Source: Clostridia bacterium (GTDB taxonomy: Bacteria; Bacillota; DULZ01). From it: a stretch of 12,588 bases of DNA. Made by a program: the position numbers and the translations under genes. The DNA lies in assembly GCA_012520135.1 (NCBI GenBank), contig JAAYOX010000066.1, positions 1 through 12,588 of the forward strand. Reading direction: 5' to 3'. Position 1 is the first letter of the stretch; each line of letters starts with the position of its first letter. Below the pieces are notes generated by a model, which did not search any database, was not told the DNA's origin, and was given only the letters and a program-made list of their open reading frames with translations. Below, in pieces: positions 1 to 4,997 of the stretch.

Positions 1-111
1 GTGATAATGGTGTTTCCCGGAATCCTCAACCTGTGGATTGCCATCCTGGCCGATACAGGCGCAGCCCTGATTGTTATCGCCAACGGAATGCGACTGTTAA
101 AAGTGAAGTAA
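1..111 (+). CDS. C-terminal end of a P1B-type heavy-metal-transporting ATPase (partial)
   Basis: Frame 1 is open from the first base and ends with TAA at 109-111, giving 36 residues of a protein that begins outside the window. The residues include FPGILNLWIAILADTGAAL followed by a hydrophobic stretch and NGMRLLK. This is the pattern of the last transmembrane helix of Cd/Zn/Pb-exporting P-type ATPases (CadA/ZntA family), where an NLW-A-AD-GA-L segment and an NG-RLL tail close the protein. These pumps expel divalent heavy metals across the cytoplasmic membrane using ATP. The catalytic DKTG and CPC-type motifs lie upstream and cannot be checked, so metal specificity is unknown. It has no clear functional link to the rest of the window. 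Confidence 0.75.
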   Translation: MIMVFPGILNLWIAILADTGAALIVIANGMRLLKVK

Positions 112-116
112 ATTAA

Positions 117-148
117 CCTGAGACAGGTGATGGTTCTCCCGTCTCAGG
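117..148 (+). terminator. Hairpin just after the ATPase gene, possible weak terminator
   Basis: CCTGAGAC at 117-124 is perfectly complementary to GTCTCAGG at 141-148, with a 16-nt loop. It starts 6 nt after the stop codon of the metal ATPase. No T-tract follows on the plus strand, so intrinsic termination would be weak. It may instead protect the 3' end of the transcript. Confidence 0.35.
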
Positions 149-158
149 CTGTCAAAAA

Positions 159-206
159 AGGGCGTGTCGTAAAACGTTAATTTAAAAACGTATGGCGACA
201 CGCCCT
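159..206. repeat. 48-bp inverted repeat, terminator-like on the minus strand
   Basis: AGGGCGTGTCG at 159-169 is the exact reverse complement of CGACACGCCCT at 196-206. Read inward, both arms then reach ACGTT (174-178 and its counterpart on the other arm), so the similarity continues imperfectly towards the centre. On the minus strand the stem is followed by TTTTTT (complement of 154-159), the form of an intrinsic terminator. On the plus strand there is no T-tract. The outer sequence also resembles IS terminal repeats of the GGG-n-TGTC-n-AAAA type, so a collapsed IS or tiny MITE is the alternative. No target duplication was seen at its edges. Confidence 0.5.
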
Positions 207-292
207 GACCGATTTAGGACTAGCCACCACTGTGAAGGTGGCAACTCCTTTTGTCAAGTTTATAATTTCATAGAGGATAATAATCGCCGATG
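207..292. other. Intergenic stretch with a short hairpin
   Basis: The gap between the metal ATPase and the toxin-antitoxin operon (112-469) holds no convincing gene. In this part GCCACC at 223-228 pairs with GGTGGC at 237-242 around an 8-nt loop. TTGTCA near 252-257 and GATAAT about 19 nt further on are promoter-like but poorly spaced. The remaining hairpins and repeats of the gap are listed separately. Confidence 0.3.
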
Positions 293-324
293 ATAAGCCC
301 ATTATATTCCAGGGCTTATTTTTT
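293..324 (+). terminator. Rho-independent terminator, plus strand
   Basis: ATAAGCCC at 293-300 pairs perfectly with GGGCTTAT at 312-319 around an 11-nt loop, followed by a run of T (319-324). No gene ends directly before it. It may end read-through from the metal ATPase, end a short RNA arising in 207-292, or insulate the toxin-antitoxin operon that starts at 470. Confidence 0.7.
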
Positions 325-346
325 CTTAATTTCAACAGGGTGCAAG

Positions 347-368
347 GGGAGTATAAACTATTTTGTAT
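347..368 (+). repeat. IS256-like terminal repeat remnant, copy 1
   Basis: GGGAGTATAAA followed by CTATTTTGTAT matches the 22-mer at 1387-1408 at 18 or more positions, including the first 11 bases. IS256-family ends typically have an AGT-n-TAAA-TT-TTTTGTGT pattern when read inwards. No transposase is present nearby, so this is at most a scar. It lies between the terminator at 293-324 and the toxin-antitoxin operon. Confidence 0.4.
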
Positions 369-415
369 AGCCAAGGTGGTCCCCCATTTCTGCGCCGAAA
401 ACATGCGAATATATA

Positions 416-469
416 GCATATCGCAATACAAAATGATAGATTATAAATACCAAGAAGGAGGCGATATGC
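416..469 (+). promoter_or_regulatory. Inverted repeat spanning the leader of the toxin-antitoxin operon
   Basis: GCATATCGC at 416-424 is the exact reverse complement of GCGATATGC at 461-469, which ends one base before the antitoxin ATG. Between them lie an AT-rich segment with a TATAAA-like box (about 442-447) and the ribosome binding site AAGGAGG (455-461). A second, overlapping inverted repeat is TGCGA (404-408) with TCGCA (421-425). RelB-type antitoxins repress their own operon by binding such repeats through an N-terminal DNA-binding fold, so an operator is likely. As RNA, the same arms could pair and hide the ribosome binding site and start codon. Confidence 0.5.
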
Positions 470-781
470 ATGTCTAAAACTACAAGTATTTTTGCCCGTG
501 TTGAGCCGGAAATAAAGGAACAGGCAGAAATGGTGTTAAATAAGCTTGGCATACCCATGTCAAATGCTATAAATATTTTTTTAAGACAGGTGGTTTTGCA
601 TAACGGGCTACCATTTGAGGTGAAAATCCCCCAGAATAGGCCTCTTGTAATTGAGGAATTAACACCTGAAGAGTTTAACAATGAAATTCAAAAAGGATTT
701 GACGATTTAAGGGCAGGCAGGGTTGCATCTGCTGATAAGGTAGCTGAGCTTATTAACAAGGAGTATGGGCGTGAGCTATAA
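470..781 (+). CDS. Type II antitoxin, RelB/DinJ family
   Basis: This 103-residue protein would neutralise the toxin encoded immediately downstream and repress the operon. The N-terminal half (about residues 3-50) has the RelB/DinJ ribbon-helix-helix pattern: a short beta strand TSIFARVEPEIK, a helix EQAEMVLNKLGI, a turn PMSNAI and a second helix NIFLRQVVLHNGLPFEV. The C-terminal half is acidic and helical with LTPEEFNNEI and DLRAGR, as expected for the part that wraps the toxin. The ATG at 470 is preceded by AAGGAGG (455-461) at a spacing of 8 nt. It overlaps the toxin gene by 11 nt (or 17 nt if the upstream ATG is used), the usual coupling of these pairs. The coding sequence is more AT-rich than the defence genes further right, consistent with separate acquisition. 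Confidence 0.88.
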   Translation: MSKTTSIFARVEPEIKEQAEMVLNKLGIPMSNAINIFLRQVVLHNGLPFEVKIPQNRPLVIEELTPEEFNNEIQKGFDDLRAGRVASADKVAELINKEYGREL

Positions 782-1091
782 AATTATTTATACCAAAGAA
801 TCAGAGCAAGACCTTATAAATATTTACAGGTATATTGCAATGGATTTATTAGCACCAGAGACTGCAAAAAAGCAGATCGACAGACTGTTGAATGCAATTC
901 AAGGCCTGAATAAATTACCTTTTCGGTATAGACTCTACCAAAACGAACCATGGCACAGTAAAGGTTTGAGAGTTCTTCCAGTGGACAAATATCTCGTATT
1001 CTATACAGTAATTGAAGAAGAAAAGACAGTTGCCATAGTGAGAATAATGTATGGTGGGCGAAATATAGACTTACAATTGTCAAACACATAA
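771..1091 (+). CDS. Type II toxin, RelE/ParE superfamily
   Basis: This small basic protein (106 residues from this start) should be the toxic partner of the preceding antitoxin. It has the RelE/ParE order: beta strand YKIIYTKESEQDL, a helix starting NIYRYIA, a helical hairpin with ETAKKQIDRLLNAI, then strands GLRVLPVDKYLVFYTV and VAIVRIMYGGRNI. The closing pattern with R-I-GGR-I is typical of the ParE/YafQ-like branch, so the target could be DNA gyrase or ribosome-bound mRNA. The sequence alone does not decide this. I chose GTG at 771 because AAGGAG at 758-763 then has a 7-nt spacer. The in-frame ATG at 765 is only 1 nt from that site and would add two residues. Confidence 0.85.
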   Translation: MSYKIIYTKESEQDLINIYRYIAMDLLAPETAKKQIDRLLNAIQGLNKLPFRYRLYQNEPWHSKGLRVLPVDKYLVFYTVIEEEKTVAIVRIMYGGRNIDLQLSNT

Positions 1092-1167
1092 GATGTTGAT
1101 TAAGTTGCTCCCAAAATTTATTTGTCAAGGCAATACAATAATTTTTAATCTAGGGTGATGGCTAATT

Positions 1168-1248
1168 ATGAAAGCACAGGAATAAATGGAAACTTCTCTC
1201 TATCTTCCTGTGCCGGGTGCCGTTATGGTCGTTCTCCTGTGTTTTCAT
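1168..1248. repeat. Nested, mutually exclusive inverted repeats
   Basis: One left arm can pair with two different right arms. ATGAAAGCACAGGA at 1168-1181 matches the reverse complement of TCCTGTGTTTTCAT at 1235-1248 at 13 of 14 bases, and the one difference is a G-T wobble in RNA. The inner part GCACAGGAA at 1174-1182 also pairs perfectly with TTCCTGTGC at 1205-1213. No T-tract follows. The gap 1092-1254 otherwise holds no convincing gene. Confidence 0.5.
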
Positions 1249-1254
1249 TAAGAT

Positions 1255-1386
1255 TCACGCTATGATATTTTTTCCTTTCAGATTTAGCATTTCCAGAAAT
1301 TCATCATCAGAAATAATGGAAATGCTTTTTCTTTGCATTGAATCAGGTTTTTGAAGCCTGTTCCTACGTCTATCGGCAACTATGTC
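1255..1386 (-). pseudogene. Fragment of a BRCT-domain-like protein, truncated at an IS256-like end
   Basis: On the minus strand this stretch is open for about 43 codons and ends with TGA (complement of 1255-1257). The end of the translation reads SISIISDDEFLEMLNLKGK, preceded by DRRRNRLQKPDSMQRK. A lysine/arginine-rich helix followed by I-IIS-DEFL-ML is the typical C-terminal end of BRCT domains, as found at the end of DnaQ-like exonucleases and DNA ligases. The fragment begins exactly where the IS256-like terminus (1387-1408) starts, so the rest of the gene was probably removed by insertion and deletion. There is an internal ATG (complement of 1336-1338) but no ribosome binding site, so expression is doubtful. 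The family assignment rests on a short segment and is tentative. Confidence 0.38.
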
Positions 1387-1408
1387 GGGAGTATAAATTG
1401 TTTTGTGT
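1387..1408 (+). repeat. IS256-like terminal repeat remnant, copy 2
   Basis: GGGAGTATAAATTGTTTTGT followed by GTGAG fits the terminal repeats of IS256-family elements. It is a direct repeat of 347-368, so the pair does not form the two inverted ends of one element. The minus-strand BRCT-like fragment ends at its outer edge, which supports a true element boundary. The DNA to its right (1409-1510) shows no recognisable transposase sequence. Confidence 0.5.
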
Positions 1409-1557
1409 GAGTGGATTTGTTCCTTATGCTTGTTTAACAGGCTTGAGATTAGTTTGGTATAAATTGGTCATAATATACATGGATCTTACCTATCGGGCGG
1501 ATGGGATAGTGCCGGAGGCAACCGGAGCAAGTAGAAAATGAAAGAAGCTTGTATAAC

Positions 1558-1914
1558 ATGTTTGCCAAAAATAAAGATTATTTCCCTTATGCACTGGCCA
1601 ATTATTTTACGAATAACAGTAGATGGCAGGCTAGACTGTTAAGTAGCCAGCGATTCCAGGACCTTTCGCGGAAGCTAAAGCGATACAAAAATGAGTTGCT
1701 GGAGTTAGTACCAGAGGAAAGGAGAGTTAAAGTCGCTGCAATATTAAACAAAATAGACGAAACTTCGGCCCACCTTTCCGGTATCAGTATTGATGAAGTT
1801 GCGATAGAGGGCCTTAGAGCTGGTCTTGAACTAGGCGAGCCATTTTACGGCGGCAAATCCCTTAAAACTCCGAATGTCAACGAATATTTGATCCACCTGA
1901 CCATGAATTTTTGA
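1558..1914 (+). CDS. Small helical protein of unknown function, probably truncated at both ends
   Basis: From ATG at 1558 this encodes about 118 residues, and a TTG at 1549 is an alternative. The middle is charged and helical (DLSRKLKRYKNELLEL, then VPEERRVKVAAILNKIDE). It is followed by a second helix ending IEGLRAGLELG, a layout that recalls small DUF6809-like proteins, but I do not recognise it with certainty. The frame is already open from 1510 with protein-like codons and no start, and no good ribosome binding site precedes either start, so the original N-terminus may be missing. From 1875 the codons are those of an IS21-like end, and the TGA stop (1912-1914) is part of the TGATCCAC repeat. 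The native C-terminus is therefore lost after about residue 106. It may be a non-functional remnant. Confidence 0.45.
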   Translation: MFAKNKDYFPYALANYFTNNSRWQARLLSSQRFQDLSRKLKRYKNELLELVPEERRVKVAAILNKIDETSAHLSGISIDEVAIEGLRAGLELGEPFYGGKSLKTPNVNEYLIHLTMNF

Positions 1915-1958
1915 TCCACCGTGATAACCAAAAAGTGATCCACTTGGTTACCGGTTAA
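1875..1958 (-). mobile_element. End of an IS21-family element (scar without transposase)
   Basis: The sequence begins TGTCAACGAA, with the TG expected at an IS21 terminus, and then carries TGATCCAC at 1889, 1912 and 1936, spaced 23 and 24 nt. IS21-family ends carry several spaced copies of such transposase-binding repeats. On the minus strand it reads as GTGGATCACTTTTTGG and GGTGGATCAAAAATTC blocks like those found after istB in clostridial IS21 elements. No IstA or IstB coding sequence is recognisable in 1959-2140, so the element has been deleted down to one end. Confidence 0.6.
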
Positions 1959-2150
1959 TCAATTTCATACTGGCTTCTTTTAAGCAAGGTAAACCCAATG
2001 GGACGATTCTCTTGTGTTGTTTGATGGGTAGCTTTCAGGCACATCTCTCGCCGGAGCAGTTACGCGTTTTTGGGCTAAATATTGAGATTTACAGGTAAAA
2101 TGAACTTGAAAGCAATGTGTTTGCCTGCTCGATTCTGGAAATCAATGGTA
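1959..2150. other. Intergenic DNA with no recognisable gene
   Basis: This stretch lies to the right of the IS21-like end and may include interior sequence of the lost element. Short open frames exist on both strands, but none has a ribosome binding site or protein-like composition. I see no repeat or strong hairpin in it. Confidence 0.4.
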
Positions 2151-2180
2151 TTGCACTGCCGAGATTTGTGCTATTATAGT
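2151..2180 (+). promoter_or_regulatory. Possible vegetative promoter of a small transcription unit
   Basis: TTGCAC at 2151-2156 is followed by TATTATAGT at 2172-2180. TATAGT (2175-2180) has 5 of 6 consensus bases at a spacing of 18 nt. The -35 match is only moderate. The position fits a short leader before the ribosome binding site AGGAGG at 2187-2192. Confidence 0.4.
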
Positions 2181-2199
2181 GTGAACAGGAGGGGTGGCT

Positions 2200-2274
2200 A
2201 TGGGTATTACCTTCTTAATAGAAATAGTTGTAGAGAAGCTCAGGCAAGCGGTAGCTGGTTCTTTTTTTGTATGA
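2200..2274 (+). CDS. Very small hydrophobic peptide of unknown function
   Basis: ATG at 2200 is preceded by AGGAGG (2187-2192) at 7 nt, one of the strongest ribosome binding sites in the window. It encodes 24 residues, MGITFLIEIVVEKLRQAVAG followed by SFFV and TGA. The pattern is a hydrophobic helix with a few charges, like small membrane peptides or type I toxin peptides. A run of seven T (2262-2268) lies near the end. With one T fewer the frame would continue to a TAG at 2297-2299, giving SFLYEEVIKKGL instead of SFFV, so a frameshift or slippage site is possible. It is flanked by a possible promoter and a good terminator, which supports an expressed unit. No family is assigned. Confidence 0.35.
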   Translation: MGITFLIEIVVEKLRQAVAGSFFV

Positions 2275-2339
2275 AGAAGTGATAAAAAAGGGGTTGTAGA
2301 TTTTATAATTGGATGAGATGTGAGGAAAGGTATCGTATT

Positions 2340-2376
2340 CTGACCGACACACGAACGGTGCCGGTCAGTGTTTTTT
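2340..2376 (+). terminator. Rho-independent terminator of the small transcription unit
   Basis: CTGACCG at 2340-2346 pairs with CGGTCAG at 2362-2368. After an A-C mismatch, CAC (2348-2350) pairs with GTG (2358-2360) around a short loop. TGTTTTTT follows, with six T at 2371-2376. It acts on the plus strand and lies only 8 nt from the stop codon of the converging helicase gene. On the minus strand the hairpin has no T-tract. Confidence 0.75.
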
Positions 2377-2384
2377 CTGCAACT

Positions 2385-4997
2385 TCAACAAACACTTCCC
2401 ACATTTGCGGTTTTGCGGCAGCTGGGAAAATTGCTGCACCCTATAAAAACTCCGTTGCGGCCAAGCTTCGCTGCCATAGCTCCTCCACAACGATCACAAC
2501 ATGCCGGAAAAAACCTCAGATATTCGTCTAAAATGCTCAGCATATCATTAGCAATATAACTGCATTTTGGATAACCGGAACAACCTAAAAAGTATTTGCC
2601 AATTTTTTTGCTCTTTTTAACGGTCATCGGATCCTTACATCGAGGACACAGGAAGTTGTTCTCCACAAAGCCTCGGAAATCTACTCGAACATCGTCACCC
2701 AGAAGGCTACCTATATCATCGTCAAAGCCTAGTTGTGATGCTAAAAAATTGCCTGTTGCTTCTCCTTCAAACCTGATGAGCATTACATCTTTTACCTGTT
2801 CATCAACACAAATAGGGAAACCGTAATGAATTATTTTTTTGTCCACTATAAGCAGAGGTAACCAAGCAAAAGAATCCTTTTCTGCATACCGTTGAAGAGA
2901 AGGTGGCAATTGTTCCGGCTTTTCTGCCTTAATGGTTATTTTCTTTTTTTGTAAATTAGGCAATTGAGTGAAGACTTTTTCTAGGCTTTTTGCGGTTGCC
3001 TCGCCACCATTTGGGCAAGAAATGTATATGCTTTGTCCCTCCGTTAAATCTTTTACCACCCTGGACAGCAATCTATCCATTCCAGACCCATCAAAATTGG
3101 GATGATGACGGATTCCGAGTTTGTTGTCGGTTAGCAGGTGAATTTGTTTATAAGATTTTTTGTAGTTGCCCATAAAATTGTACTCAGCACCTTTTTCCTG
3201 AAGATACGCAAGAAGTTTGTAGAGGATACTTTCTTTACTCAGCCGGGATTTCCAATAGCTCATATTAGAAACAGCAACAAACTGTTTCTTGGCCCTGGTA
3301 ACAGCAACATTAATCAACCGCTGAGCCTGTTCCCGTTCATTGCTGGTTAAAAGAATCCCCGGTCTTTTTAATCGAAAACTGTCCACGGTATCGAAAATGA
3401 TCGTTTCCCGTTCCGAACCTTGAAAACGGTGGACTGTGGCAGCATTTACAGGCCACTTCTTAGCTCCAAAAATATCCTTTAGAATATTATTGATAAATTT
3501 AGACTGAGCGGAGTAGGGAGTAATAATGCCTACGGAACCTTCCTTCTCCTCATTGTAGTTCAAAGCAATAATCACGCTCAGGAAAGCATGGAGAACATTA
3601 AATCTGGAATCATTTCTATCCCTCATGGTAATGGATAGCATTTGGCAGGTATCCAGTAAATGAAACACCTCATTCCAAGGTCGGTTATCCTCCACACTGT
3701 TGTGGTTCTGTAGGAGATGGTTATAAATATTGACAGTAACAAAGCCACTGATACTGGGATGCATCCTTCTTTGCTTATTGAGCATGGCCAAATGAGGGGG
3801 AAACAAGCCTTGATCTACCCGCTCTTTGACTTTGGTAAATTCAAAGATATATCTTTTAAGCCACTTGTCGACCAAGAATCCATCTGTCATGGCAATGGGG
3901 GCTAGCTGCTTGAAATCACCAAGATAGACAATTCTTTTGCCGGCTAAACCGGCAGCGAATAGGGACTGGGGAATATAAGCCATGCTGGCTTCATCCAGCA
4001 ACACTACATCAAAAGACCCCTTAAAGATTACTGGATCAACTTGGGCCTTGGAGATGGTCGTTCCTACAACTTTGCTCTTTGGGATGACAGTTTCTTTTTC
4101 GATATCTGTGACTTTATTTTTCAATTTGCCTAGTCTCTGGAATAATGCTACTCTTTGGAGACGGTCTTCAGTTTCTTTTATCTTTTCCTCTAGCTCTTTT
4201 ATCCTGTCTTTTAAATCAGGCTCGCTATTTAGGGCTTGGTTATAGCTACTATAATATTGATCGTGACGAAGAAAATCACTTCTGCTGTAACCATACCTGA
4301 CAACGGGAAATACCTGGTTTTTATCCAATAAAGTGGCCATCATCGGTTCGGATATTTGTTTGGCAATAGCTTCAATGGCACCGTCCACAGCTATATTGGC
4401 ATGTGACAAGATCAACACTTTTTCCCCGGCCAGAAAACTTTTTAAAGCGATTTGAGCTAAGGTATAAGTCTTACCGGTACCGGGAGGGCCCCATATGAAG
4501 GTGATTTTGTCTTTCAATGCTTTTGTGATTGCCCTCTTCTGCCCTTGACATATTAATTCACCGGATTCTGCGAAGGAGCGGGCCAAATCGGCCACCGACC
4601 GGACTAAAGGAAAATTTCCCTTGTCGGGCAGTTCCCGGAGACGTTTTTGTAATGCTACCAAAAGCTCCCATAATTCGGACTGGAGAATAGCATTCTTTAA
4701 CGGGGAACTTAGTCTGTCATTTAAAGCCAATAAAATTTCAAAACCTTGGCAGAATATTGCCACACCTTCTGTCGTGATTTTGTTGCATTTGACTTTAACC
4801 GGTGCATCATCCATTAAGTAAATTTCTTCTTCTAGATTAAAAAAATAGATATACTTATTGCCGCTCATACCAAGGTATTTACCATCGAAGAGCAGAATAT
4901 CTTTACCGCCGTCTTCTTTCAATCTTTGGATCTCTACATCCAGTGCTTTGATAGAATCTTCGATAAAATCGTACCTTTTTTTATCCTCCCACACCAT
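2385..4997 (-). CDS. Superfamily 1 helicase (UPF1/Dna2-like) with degenerate PLD-like domain and two topoisomerase-type zinc fingers
   Basis: This 870-residue protein should unwind or translocate on DNA or RNA using ATP. SF1 motifs in order are GPPGTGKT (about 170-177), LLDEAS (333-338), GDFKQLAP (360-367), QRRMHP (409-414), VHRFQGSE (522-529) and VAVTRAKK (565-572). A coiled-coil-like segment (about 255-285) is inserted between the first two. Residues about 635-730 resemble a phospholipase D-like domain (DRLLSRVV, IYISCPN, LLIVDKKIIHYG), but the expected HxK is replaced by WLP, so nuclease activity is unlikely. Two C4 zinc fingers of the topoisomerase I type close the protein (C784/787/806/812 and C834/837/854/860). 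I chose ATG at 4997 because the AGG of GGCAGG lies 5 nt upstream. The GTG at 5003 overlaps that site. The gene is divergent from the DUF499 operon and may belong to the same defence island. Confidence 0.9.
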   Translation of the reverse strand: MVWEDKKRYDFIEDSIKALDVEIQRLKEDGGKDILLFDGKYLGMSGNKYIYFFNLEEEIYLMDDAPVKVKCNKITTEGVAIFCQGFEILLALNDRLSSPLKNAILQSELWELLVALQKRLRELPDKGNFPLVRSVADLARSFAESGELICQGQKRAITKALKDKITFIWGPPGTGKTYTLAQIALKSFLAGEKVLILSHANIAVDGAIEAIAKQISEPMMATLLDKNQVFPVVRYGYSRSDFLRHDQYYSSYNQALNSEPDLKDRIKELEEKIKETEDRLQRVALFQRLGKLKNKVTDIEKETVIPKSKVVGTTISKAQVDPVIFKGSFDVVLLDEASMAYIPQSLFAAGLAGKRIVYLGDFKQLAPIAMTDGFLVDKWLKRYIFEFTKVKERVDQGLFPPHLAMLNKQRRMHPSISGFVTVNIYNHLLQNHNSVEDNRPWNEVFHLLDTCQMLSITMRDRNDSRFNVLHAFLSVIIALNYNEEKEGSVGIITPYSAQSKFINNILKDIFGAKKWPVNAATVHRFQGSERETIIFDTVDSFRLKRPGILLTSNEREQAQRLINVAVTRAKKQFVAVSNMSYWKSRLSKESILYKLLAYLQEKGAEYNFMGNYKKSYKQIHLLTDNKLGIRHHPNFDGSGMDRLLSRVVKDLTEGQSIYISCPNGGEATAKSLEKVFTQLPNLQKKKITIKAEKPEQLPPSLQRYAEKDSFAWLPLLIVDKKIIHYGFPICVDEQVKDVMLIRFEGEATGNFLASQLGFDDDIGSLLGDDVRVDFRGFVENNFLCPRCKDPMTVKKSKKIGKYFLGCSGYPKCSYIANDMLSILDEYLRFFPACCDRCGGAMAAKLGRNGVFIGCSNFPSCRKTANVGSVC

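Noticed and set aside
223..242. Riboswitch core suggested by GCCACC-ACTGTGAA-GGTGGC
   Set aside because: Only a single 6-bp hairpin is present and the conserved blocks of cobalamin or other riboswitches are missing.
177..431. Minus-strand ORF of 84 codons across the gap before the toxin-antitoxin operon
   Set aside because: It runs through hairpins and a terminator, has no ribosome binding site and no recognisable protein pattern.
1158..1265. Plus-strand ORF of 35 codons after GGGTG
   Set aside because: It consists largely of the nested inverted repeat, and the translated sequence resembles no known protein.
1338..1541. Plus-strand ORF of 67 codons
   Set aside because: It crosses the IS256-like end and overlaps the BRCT-like fragment on the other strand. 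The composition is not protein-like and no ribosome binding site precedes it.
1875..1943. CRISPR-like array from three TGATCCAC repeats at 23-24 nt spacing
   Set aside because: The repeats are only 8-9 bp and the intervals too short. The arrangement fits IS21 transposase-binding sites, and no cas genes are present.
2082..2282. Plus-strand ORF of 66 codons containing the promoter-like region
   Set aside because: It lacks a ribosome binding site and runs through the promoter and leader of the better-supported 24-codon ORF.
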